The notes below the pieces were generated by a model. It was not told the origin of the DNA. It made no database searches and was given only the letters and a program-made list of their open reading frames with translations. Position numbers and translations under genes: made by a program. From NCBI GenBank assembly GCA_028023455.1, contig JAQFVV010000056.1, positions 4,859,717-4,923,716 on the forward strand: a stretch of 64,000 bases of DNA, read 5' to 3'. Positions within the stretch are counted from its first letter, which is position 1, and every line of letters starts with the position of its first letter. This DNA is from Epiperipatus broadwayi. Lineage: Eukaryota > Onychophora > Udeonychophora > Euonychophora > Peripatidae. Shown here piece after piece: positions 13,892 to 27,441 of this stretch.

Positions 13892-15378
13892 GATAAATCA
13901 ATGGTTATAAATCATTGATTTAAAAGTAATATAAAAATAAGCTTAATTAATAATAAAGAAATAAAAACTTTATCATTGTGTGTTGCTTACTGTAAGATAA
14001 TATTAAAATTTCTTACTTTTTAATTTCCTATATGTTGTCAAAAGTCAGTCAGATGGGGATGTCAAAACTAATGCAATTTTTATTATTATTACATTGTAAT
14101 GAAAATGATAAAAAAATAATAGTTAAATCTTATATTTTCACCTCCTTACCTTCATAATGAATTTTCCCAAAACTATAACACATTGGCTTCCAATTGTAGC
14201 AAATGAAAATAATACATAAAATTTACAATAGACAAAATAATAAAACAAAAAGCACAATTATTATCCCATTTTGTTAATTAAAGTCAGATGAGTCTGCTGG
14301 AAACTGTTTATTTGCTAAATAAATTCCTATGAATGGAGATGAAGTTCTGTTCCTGCGAAGAATAGAAATTTCTTGTCTGGGTCAAAAAATATTGATGTTC
14401 TCCAATTATCATGTCTTGGATTTTTTGGTTAGGCATTTTATTTAAGCAAAGATGGTTTTCAAGTTGTTTTTAAATGGGCAGGTAAAATCTTTAACTTTTC
14501 ATGGGTTTATTGATGACGTATCATTACCCCATGGTATAAAATTTTCAGCAAGCAATCATGATATAAAAATAATATATATTTATTGATTCATTTGCTTATC
14601 AAGATTTCAATGACAATATTATTATTTATCAAAACAATTAATTATTGAATATTACTGCAACATGTAAATTTAACTAAAATTGTTTAAGTAGCAAATAATT
14701 AAATTTTTACTTTCAAATTATTTCTTCCACTTCAAATGATTACTTTAAAAATTCAGCTTTTGATCATTTTGATTAATATTTAAAATATATATATATATTT
14801 AAATTCAAACATTCACATTCATTTTGTATTCGAATTTATTTTTAAGCAGAAAAAAAACTTCTATCTTTGAATGCAGAAGACAATATAACAATTACTAATG
14901 CGTTGTAGGTCGCATGAAGTTTTTTTAAGCATTTTAACCTTGACATTTCCTATTGTTTAACAGATATAATATAAATAAATGGGATTATAAATAAAAAATA
15001 ATTTATAAATATTTTAAATTTCATTTCTACAAATGGATGCTATGTGTTTAGATTTTAATTCAGTCATTGTTTTTTTTAAAATTTATGTGAAGGTTTTTTG
15101 GTATAGTTCTCCCCAGTTAGTAACATATAACACCTCATATTCCAGTATTAGTATACCTATCTGTTTTTTTTTCTTTTCCTAGTAATTTAATAGTTTTTTT
15201 TACTTCTTTTAAAAGTAAAAAGATGTTTTTGTAAATGTATGTGTTGGAAAGAAAAAAATGTTCATATGAAAATTTGCTTGGCAATTTATTGGTTAAGCAA
15301 ATATGTCTATGTGGCTCCAATTGGTAGAGTGTCTTAAATAATTGGATGGTGTATCAGGTTGTAGCTCATCACTACAAT
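13892..15378. other. AT-rich stretch, nothing recognised
   Basis: No supported frame. A 61-codon minus frame at 15135-15320 is compositionally unremarkable. Confidence 0.6.
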
Positions 15379-17210
<1,832 letters not shown>

Positions 17211-17216
17211 ACACGT

Positions 17217-17294
<78 letters not shown>
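17211..17294. repeat. Compound (CA)n(TA)n microsatellite
   Basis: A CA run of about 14 units changes into TA repeats with one GT interruption, ending at the TG of the next repeat. The 121-codon minus frame across it is a repeat artefact. Confidence 0.95.
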
Positions 17295-17297
<3 letters not shown>

Positions 17298-17735
17298 GCC
17301 CTTTTCTATAGGCCAGTAATAGTTTATAACAGTCAATTACTAAAAAATTTTAAATTTAGGATATGTTTTTTAATACATTAATTATATTAAGTCAATTATA
17401 TCTTTAAAGTACAATTTGAAGCTAAAGAGAATATGTAGTATATAAAATCATTTAAAAATAGTTATATAAAGCTTAAAATATTGTTTCATATGGTTGTAAA
17501 AACTGGCCATATTAAATAACACAGCTATAAATAATTAAAAGTATATTTAATTATCCGATTTTAATAGTGTACAACATATGATTTAATAAATGCTATATTT
17601 AGATTTATAATCATATTTAATAAGCAAAAATTAATATAGTATATTTTTAAAATAAACTTTGTGATGGTGAAAATTATATCTAATTCTATATTTTCTAAAT
17701 TATTCTTCCAAATTTTTTATAATTATTTTATATAA
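17295..17735. repeat. Dispersed repeat, copy 1 (partner at 49260)
   Basis: It starts TGTGCCCTTTTCTATAGG immediately after (TA)n and can be followed base by base against 49260-49703 with only scattered differences and small indels. Both copies begin at the same base beside a TA tract. Likely the terminal part (LTR or transposon end) of a larger AT-rich element. Confidence 0.75.
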
Positions 17736-20700
17736 TATAATAAGTGTATTAATTTTATTAGTCTAGGCAGAGAAATAGATTAAAAAAACGTCTGTCAAAG
17801 TTATAATCACGTGATTTTTAATGTATACTATTACACACACTGCTTGTTTGAATTAATAACAAAGTTTAAAATATTTTAAAAGTTATATTATAGAATTGGA
17901 TAGAATTATTTCCTATCATAAAAGTAAATAGAATTAAACACTAAGTTAACTATTGTATGTAATGTTTTAAGTAATGTAATAAAGACGAATACAGATATAT
18001 AAAATTAAATATTTTATTTAAATAAAAATAGATAAATTGAATATTATAAATGGAATAAGTTATTAAATGTTATTTTAAATGTTTAAATAGTTTTAGTAAA
18101 ATAATAATTTATTTAAAAGTAATATTTTAAGTAATGTTTTAGGTTCATTACGTCATCATTTTATTTTTCAAATATAATTCTGCTATAAATTGAAAATCTG
18201 AAAATTTGTTTTCAAGTTGGTATAAGAATTGACCAATAAGAAATAAGTATCCTTACAGATGATAAATATCGTTGTAACTAAGATAGAGTGGGTGATTAAA
18301 AAATGTATTGGAACCAGAGAGAGGTAAATTATAACTATCAAAAGATAATATTTTTAAAATCATTTATTTTAGTCAATTTTTTTAGTACTTTCTTATAACT
18401 TTATCTACAAAGAACTAATTGATAATTTTTAAAAATATATTTTTTGCCAAAAGAAAGTATAAACTAAAAAAAAATATTTTAATAATTTCATTTAATATGA
18501 TTTTCTAATTTTTAAAGTACTTACCAGTCGTATTTTATCTAAAAGTTTAACCTAAACTAAGCAATAAAAAAAAAAAAAATGGATATACTACAAAATAAAA
18601 TGGATAGAAATTGTAATACTGAAGAAATATTTGAAATATTTATTGATACAGCTTTATTAATATTTCACCGAGGAACTGTTTTGGTACATAAAAAACCACA
18701 GCTCGGACATTATATTATACGGAGTCTAAAAATGTATTGAAACGTATGATTTATAAGCTTATTCAAGATTTATTTTAAATGGTAATGAGATAATCATATA
18801 TTGCATGAATTATTTTATAATATGATATTCAACGGAGAAAAATGTTATATCCTTTCTAAAGGTAACATTTTTTTTTTAAAATATTTTCGAGTGCAGAGTT
18901 GAATAAAGAACCCAGGAAAATATGTTACAGAAGCATTTTGATATTAAAAGATTTGTTCAAAAGTATTTGAAGTTTTATTTTAAAAGAGATTTATAAAAAA
19001 ATACCAAACGAAAGTTTTCAATGTATCAGGAAGGAAACAGAGATAAAAAGTGAACACATAAATGAAAAAAAAAATTGATCCATGGAAATACAAAAATAGT
19101 ACTGAAAAGTTTATCGAGTATTTTAAAATTAAATTAGATGGATTGATGCATCGGATACGCAGAGAATATTGGTAGAGAAGATTAAGAAGCTTCAAAAGAT
19201 TAATTAATATTATCGTCCTAAAAATGAAAACCAAGGATTATTTTCTAGATTTTAATAAATGGATTAATAATTATTTTGTTTTAAACTTTAACGTGCTTGG
19301 AGAACATTTTAAAAACTCTAGAGAAAATAATAAGTATTTTGGACTTATCAGAACTATCGTCAAGAAAATATGTAACTATAGTTTTGATTCTTTTTTATTT
19401 TGTTAACCTAATTTAAATCTAAAATTTTATATAATATTAGGAAAAACATAAAAACATTAATTTGTTAATATTAAAATCTTATAATATAACAATCTAATAA
19501 TTTAGCTAAAAAAATATTTTAATATAAAGTGTATGGGTATGAATTTTTTTTTTTATATCTGCAATGCTCAAGTGGACAAAAGAAGCCTACTGAACACGAT
19601 GATTAGATAAAGGTTATTGGTAATAATAATAACTATTAATAATTTTATAATATATATTTTTGTTTTCTTTAGATCATCCATAAATTGGAAGAATGAAGTG
19701 TAAAAGTTTTTTTTTTAAATTATATGTAACGCATTTTATACAACATTTTAAAAAAACATTATGAGATAGGATTGATTTGAAAATATGCATACGACAATTT
19801 TTTTTGATTTTTTTTTATTAGTAATATAATCCAACATAACAAATAATTATGTGATTCTTTTAGAGTTTTATGATATGGGATATTCAAATATTGTCTAAGT
19901 AAATTGTATATGATTAAACATACAGAGCAATGAAGTAAGCAGACTTTTCTTATGGGATCGTAAGTTTGTTTAACTATTAATGAATTTTATTTGTTGTTTT
20001 GTAAATGCAGATAGTTATTTTATTGATGTAAGATGTAGAAAAATCTTGAGAAATAATGTTGAGATAGTGGCTTGGAAGTACTATAGTTAGCAGGAAACCA
20101 AGATGATGTATTTTTAAAATAGGATATGATAAGAAATGGGAATAATATTTAGTCTTTATGTGGTTATCAGCATAGTTAACATAGCCCTATGACTGATACA
20201 CATTTTATTTGGACAGTGTTTATATTTCTTTAAATATTTGATGTTTTAATAAAGCTGAAAAAATAGCTTTAACATCGCCCCTGTACTAGAGGATATTAGG
20301 CAGATAAATGTCCTACCTCTTCACACTGTGCCATGATTTTAAAATATGTTAAGTATAATACTCTAGATTTCTTCCTTAATCCTATGCATCTGTTTTTCGC
20401 TATCTTTATTTCATGTAACTGCATCGTTTAGTAAGATATTTTAAAAGAAATGATAAATAATTTAGAACTAAGGTTGTGCTATCATTTTTGTATAAGATTA
20501 GTTTAGTTGCTTATAAGGAGCAGAATGTTATAACTTAAAATTGAAGATCCAAAGTGTCCTAGGAAAAGAAAAGAATCATAAAATATATTTTGAATTTTAT
20601 TTCGGAAATGAAATATAATTTTTTTTAAAAATAAGGTATCTAAACAAAGATATTTTTAAGTGATAATAATTCTAAATGCTTTAGTATATTTTTAAGAGAA

Positions 20701-22134
20701 AATAAGTATTGCATATTTTTTAAAAATACAATAGTACAAAGTAGATTATGTAAACAATATGCATAGTATTCTTGTTTATTAATTAACAGAAATCTATTAA
20801 TGATTAAACTTATATCATACTAAAGTAAGGCTTAAAGAAGAGTATCTTATGATTAGTAAACATGTTGTGATGAATACTAAAATCTCATACTGAATTTTGG
20901 ATAATATTTTTGTATAACATCTTTGACTTTGCAAGATGAAAATTTTAATATGTTGAGAAAGCCATACTCATTATAAAATTTTGTTTTCTATAGAATGTTT
21001 TTTTAAATATGAATTTTTTAAAAAAAAAATAGGATAGTTTAATAATATTAGAGATAAAATACTGTTGTTAATAAAGTAGATAAATTTATTTGTAATAAGT
21101 TAACCATAAGGAGAAACCAAATAGTAACATTTTTTTTTTTAATTTTGTCCTAAATCTAAATAAAATATAATTGAAATATAAATTATTTTTTTATATAGCC
21201 AGGTAGGTCAAACTGTAAAATAAAAAGGGTTAAGGATAACCACTGTAAATAATGTAAATAAATTGTTTAGTTATTTATTGTTAGTAATAAACTTTGTTAA
21301 ATTTTGTTATTTAAAAAAAATTTGTGTCAGAGTTATTTATTTCTCCACATTGCTGCATGAAAACACGATATATGCATAATATATAATTTTGCACAAAAGG
21401 TAAACAGAGAATTATTTTAGAATTTAAATATTTTATTGGTATTCATCATAATTAAATAATCATAATCTTACATTATTTATTGGTCATAAATCAGTTATCA
21501 CAGTATTATATTAAATTATATGCTATCAGTTGCCACACATATTTTGTTTGTCAGATTATTAAAATGCTACCATGTATTTATTATATCATTACATGAAGAA
21601 TATTATTATTATTATTATTTATTATTATTAGTTTAAGTGTAGTAGATTATGACATAAAATCCCTTCTCATATTTTACTACCGTATTTTAAAAATAAATTT
21701 AGAATAAATTTTATGAACCTGAAATTATTTTATTTGAGCTAGATTATTATTAAATAAAAGATTAAGATTTAATTATTAGTTTAATCTTAGTGAGTAGAAG
21801 TTATTAAAGTCATAAGAATACTATGAGTTTGTTATTTGAAATAGTAATAAGGGGGGAGTAGTGTTCTTATGCCATTGAGATAGTATCCTGTAGGATATTG
21901 GCTCAATGTAATCTATCTTGTCACCTGTATTTTCACTTCAAGTCTCATGAAAATATTAAATATTTATTTAATATATTTTTATAAATTGAACCTTATTCGA
22001 ATTTTAAATTTGAGCTAGTGGAACATTTTAATTTTAATACTCAATATTTAGTTATTAACTAATAACTGAGATAGAACCTATTTGATTTTATACAATATAT
22101 TATTTGGAAGGGAAGATGCATAATTACAAGGCCA

Positions 22135-22137
<3 letters not shown>
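17736..22137 (+). other. Purine-rich AT-rich stretch, possibly the body of an old element
   Basis: From about 18.5 to 21.3 kb the plus strand is A/G-rich over T/C, as decayed plus-strand coding sequence would be, but all frames are short. The longest, 19224-19406 plus, has 60 codons and no motif. It ends with CA at 22137 directly before a TA tract. With the repeat start at 17295 this could be one decayed element of about 4.8 kb. I see no RT, protease or transposase motif. Confidence 0.3.

Positions 22138-22208
<71 letters not shown>
22138..22208. repeat. (TA)n microsatellite
   Basis: About 35 TA units with one GT interruption, bordered by CA on the left and TG on the right. Confidence 0.95.
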
Positions 22209-22210
<2 letters not shown>

Positions 22211-24826
22211 CACCCTTCCTTAATTAATGGAAAACTACTGAACAAAAGGATGTGGCTAACTAGGGTATAGCAATATGAAATACTAATTTGACATACTAAT
22301 TAGAATATATCATTTTTTAAAAATGTATAAAATTATTAAGCAAAATGTAATCTAAACAATAAAAAAAATTACTAATGATCTCAACCCATATTAAGATCAT
22401 TCCTGGTGATCTGCTTCTTGAACCATATATTAAAAAAACAAAAACAATTACGATTGTAATTTACTTCTACAGAAAATTATTTTTTTAATACCCATTTTTT
22501 TATTTAACATAATAAAGTTAATCTATCTTAAGATTGAATTTAAAATACAATAACAAAAATGTTAGTTTTAAAATTAATAAAAAATAATATTCTAAATATT
22601 AAGTTATACTTAACATAAAAAAATGATAAAGATATAAAGTTACAAATATATTTTTCATCTCCTCTTGCTCATAAATTGAATACTTGCCAGAAATCTTGAA
22701 CTGTTGCTTAGTTACAGTTGGATAGCTTTGTGAACAAATCATACTTTTGTCTCAGCAACATTAAACAAATGGACAAATAATAATAATAAAATCCAGTAAA
22801 ATCTAAAAAAATCCATGGAAAACATTCATCATCTTGTAAGGCAAAATGTTTATTTTAGTTCTTTCTGAAAATATTATTCCAGCATTTAATATCCACATAG
22901 AATAATAATTCAAAATTCATTTTATATGAAAGATTTTCTTAGGTACAATTCTGCTGTTGTGTATAGCAGATATATTATAGTAAATATAATATAAGTAATA
23001 TTCACATTTTTCATTGGTAAGAAACTTAGTAGCAGACATTATATAATATAAACTATTTATTTAATGCATTTATCAGCAGACATGTAGTTTATGAATTACA
23101 AAAAAATATTTCTTTCTTTAAAAAATTTACAATTTTTTATCCTTTTAAGTCTATATTTTTTTCCTAAATATTTTTATTTTCCAGGTAAAATGACAGCTAT
23201 ATCATTCAAGCAATTATTAACTGATATAATTTCAATTTTTTAAAAAGATGTATCAGAATGTATTTATTCCAAATAAAGTTATTTAAAAGTATATAATTTA
23301 TTTATTGATTTGATCAGTAGCAAGTCTTTTTAAAAATATAAAAGACATTCAAAAGTCATCTTTTTCAATTTATCTTTAAATATAGCATTCTTAAAATGTA
23401 AGTTCATTTTGATTACTTTAAAGACAAATTAAATCTGAATTATTACTATCAATTTTATTATTAATATTCATTCATTATACTATAAAACATTTTAAATTCA
23501 GTTTATAAAATTAGATGAGTATTAATTTCCTTGTCTTTCTTTCAAATTTAACACTACAGTAAATATTTTTAATAAACATCTGATTCCTCTTAATTGACTT
23601 TAATAAACTATTTATACTGTAATATGACAAAGTTATTTTAAAAAAATAGGCATACTATACATAATAATTTTAAAGTTCTTATACAAATCTTCTCTGGTCT
23701 TGTAGTATATTCCATGACATTTGGGGTTCATTATCCCAATTTTTAAGTAACTACTATAATGTTCCATAGAATTATTGAGGTCCTAAGCCAAGTTTCAAGA
23801 ATAATAGACTAACAGGAAAATTTGGTGTTTAGAGATTCATTATTTAAATAGTTATTCCAATTATATTTCTCAAAAACACTTTTAAGTAAAATAATGGTTT
23901 AAAAAATTATCACTGTCACAATGTAAAAAAATATAGTTATAAATTTCAAACTAAATCTGTCTTAATCTGAGTTTGTAAATAACTCTATCACTAAAATTAC
24001 TGAAATCACTGTCTATACTGACTTAAACCTCTCTTTTTATACTGATCTTAATCTAGTGTTTTATTGGTCAATACTGCTTGTACAAATCTGCTAATTTATA
24101 TAATTACATCAATATCTTTTTTAAATTTAAGTTTTAAAACTATGAGTCATATGATTAAATGTTATCAAATTAGTTAATACTCAAATATTAAATATTTTAA
24201 CCAAGAAATAAAACATCCGTATTGAAGCAATTTATTATTATTTAAATAACCTGAAATTGACTTAAAATAAAATATTACATTTAAATAAAATGATAATAAT
24301 TTTAATTATTACTTTGCTAATATTATCTCTAAACTTAATATTTGTTAACTTTATTATGTATCATATTTTTGTTAACAAGTTAAGATTAAAGTTTTCTTTC
24401 CCTATCTTTTTGAAAGCACACAAATTCATACAATCACCTCTAATCATGTGATACATTCAGCACATTTTAAACTAATATTAAATTAACTATCTTTAAATAA
24501 TATTTTAAACAAAAATAATTACCTTAAACCTATAATATAAAACATTTACTGCTATAATTAAGCTATTTTATCTCTGTAGTATTTATTAATATAATAAATA
24601 AAAAATAATAGTATCTTTTAAACAACTTATTGTTACATTTTATATTTCATTCATCTCCAAATGTGTTCAAACTGTCTACTATATCTTTATAAATTTCTTT
24701 CTACTGAGTTTGAATCACTGCTATCTATAACATCAAAATTATATCTTAGAAAATAACTTAAATTTATTTTTTTTAAATATAGCTACCTATCCAACCCTAA
24801 TGATCTATACCTATTATAAGGGTACA
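22209..24826. mobile_element. 2.6-kb TG...CA element with short inverted ends, between (TA)n tracts
   Basis: It starts TGCACCCTT and ends AAGGGTACA, so eight of nine terminal bases are inverted repeats. Both ends touch TA tracts, giving an ATAT-type target duplication. The size and the TG...CA ends fit a long solo LTR, but a TA-inserting DNA transposon is also possible. No frame longer than 60 codons is present. The right end, read inward, resembles the start of the dispersed repeat at 17295. Confidence 0.5.
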
Positions 24827-24840
24827 ATATATATATATAT

Positions 24841-25096
24841 TGTAATGATCCAGAGAATGTAGACTTACATAAACTGCACTACAGGGCGCCATCTAGGCAT
24901 TTGAACCTAGAAAAATTTATAAAGTAGGCAGATACGTAAGTAAAAAAAAAATTTTTGTTTTAAATTTTGATTCCGGTCGATAGCCCATGTCACTAGCTCA
25001 CTGGAATAGCAGAGATTTAATAATATAATGTAAGAGTATATGTAAAAAAAAGAATAAAGTAAGCCACTGCCAGTAATTAGCATACAAACATTTATT

Positions 25097-25174
<78 letters not shown>

Positions 25175-27064
25175 ATTGAAAATTGTTTTAGTATCAGTTT
25201 ACATTTTAACATTTAACATTATTTTTTTAACTTTACTTTAGATTTTAATTTACATTTTAATTTCTATTATATTATAAGTTTACATTTTAATTAAGTTCGC
25301 ACAGATGGGATTATAAAAGCTTGTTTTAATATGTTGCATATAGATCGGTTACATAGATTACATGGTTAAAAACATTTCAAAGTAAACATAAACGATCAAA
25401 ATATAAAATTATTGATACTGACAATTGCAGAGGGAAATTTATAAGTAACCCAATAGTATTCACCATAAGATACTTGCATTGTCACCAATGACTTAAAAGA
25501 CATCCGAATAAATACATTTTAGATACTCACCGTAAGGTATCATTATTTATCGAATGTCTATGTATTTTGATCAAATATGAAAACCCAAAACATACTTAAC
25601 CGATAACCAATCCATGCAAGCGTCTATAAATCACTTAAATTTAATGCATTTTTATTTAGGGTCGAGTATGAATAGACTACATAAATTTGCATTTGAAAAT
25701 AAAACATTCTATCCCCATTTAACCTTAGGCTAAAGGTTCGCAGCCAAAACTGGCATCAATTTATCTGATATATCGATGCATTCAATGTAATACGAAATAC
25801 GGCAGCACCAAAAAGTTAAGAGAAGAAATTGCCTCTCATCAAATAGGAATATGACATCTATCTGACAAGAAGAGCAATAAAAAAAAACTCCATAGAAAGG
25901 AACTGCGTTCTCCATCTTATAATTCCTTCCATAGGCAAACGGGTGAGTGCGGCGTATGAAACAATTCTGCCCGTAGTGAATCTGATATTACATCTACTAA
26001 TCACACCAATATATCCAATCCATTGACCCAATTTAACAATGACACAAATAACCTAAGATTACCCTCCCCTAATATAACTTTACAAATCTATACAGCCATT
26101 CATACCTGACTTAAGTTTAACATTGATATATTTTAAGTTATCGGAAAACAGAAATCATAAATAAACTTAAAGAACAAAACTAAATAAATGGAAATGATTT
26201 TAAACAAATAAATAAAAAATACATCAAATAACATTTTAACTTCTTTAGTCAGATAGGAAACTAATGCAATTATTTTAAATACAAAACGTTTTTAATTAAT
26301 GTTCATTAATTGTAAAGTTCTTACTGTTTTAAACAGTTCATCTTTATCTGTCATTAGTAAGTTTGAACGGGAATTCCCACACCATCCTGAAGATATTGGT
26401 ATACATTTAGCCAATGTTTTATTTATTCATTTGGAGGTTTTTTAATTTAGTTGGTCCTCAATGTAGAAAATGATGTTTCACTCACTTTTCTTTAACAGCT
26501 GAAGGACTTGAAAGTGCCTCTTTCAATCCCTTCACCTCCAACTCTATACTAATACATATAGTCACATCGTAATAATCATTAATCCTCTAATAAATTTCAA
26601 ACTTGTCCTTTTATATTAATTTGAAGGATTGAATTTACATTACATCATCGATGCGATGGTCCTTTCACTGAGGTCTGATTCCATAAGGATTTCTTTTTAT
26701 TTGCTAAAAGTTTCTATTGTTTTTCTATCTGACCGATGTTTTTACATTTAAATGCCCAAGGCTGGTTTACATTTAACTAATTAAAACAATCATTTCCATT
26801 TCTGATTAATTAATGTGTTTTCCAAGATTAAAGATATATTTTTATCTCTAAATCTTTTTAGGTTTTTGTTTTTAAAATACCTTTCTATTTTTAATAAAGT
26901 TTTATTTTAATAATTTTTTTTTTATCTGTGCGATATATATGAGTTTAAGATGATATATAATTTCAATTTTTAATTCTTAAAGAAAATTTTTAAATGCGAA
27001 CTTTTTATTTTTCTTTCATGATTAATAATAAATAACAATGTAATGTACGTATGCGCCCATTACA
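24841..27064 (-). repeat. 2.2-kb probable solo LTR in (TA)n
   Basis: It starts TGTAATG and ends CATTACA (a perfect 7-base inverted repeat), with ATAT on both sides. Near the start it has TTTGAACCTAG, and a CACTAGCTCA stretch near 24990 that matches TACTAGCTCA at the same relative place in the gypsy LTR, so it is probably a relative in the same orientation. A (TA)n tract interrupts it at about 25104-25172. A minus frame of 61 codons (25730-25915) lies where the gypsy LTR also has one. No RT or protease is present, hence solo LTR. Confidence 0.55.
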
Positions 27065-27088
27065 ATATATATATATATATATATATAA

Positions 27089-27325
27089 TTAATGGTAAAT
27101 GCAATATTATAGTCTAAATTCTTTTGTAGCACTTTTGATTATGTGGTAATCCTTGTCAGCTTTAACTGAATTTCATTTTTTTAAACTTAATGTTACATAT
27201 ATTTCCAATAATATACGTAACATTAAGTTTAAAAAATTTGAAATTCAGTTAAAACTGATGAGGATTACCACGTAATCTAAAGCACTACAAAAGATTTTAG
27301 ACTATAATATTGCATTTACCCTTAA
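27089..27325. mobile_element. 237-bp foldback (MITE-like) element between TA tracts
   Basis: Two arms of about 109 bases are near-exact reverse complements around a loop of about 20 bases. The left arm starts TTAATGGTAAATGC and the right arm ends GCATTTACCCTTAA. The arms agree at about nine bases in ten. TA repeats flank both sides. There is no coding capacity. A non-autonomous hairpin element of TA-inserting type is the simplest reading. Confidence 0.75.
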
Positions 27326-27441
27326 TTTATATATATATATTATAATGGGTATTGTATTTTACATTATATATATATATATATATATATCACAAAATAAGCT
27401 GGTCATGTGACATCTGACATGTTTTTGGTATATATATATAT

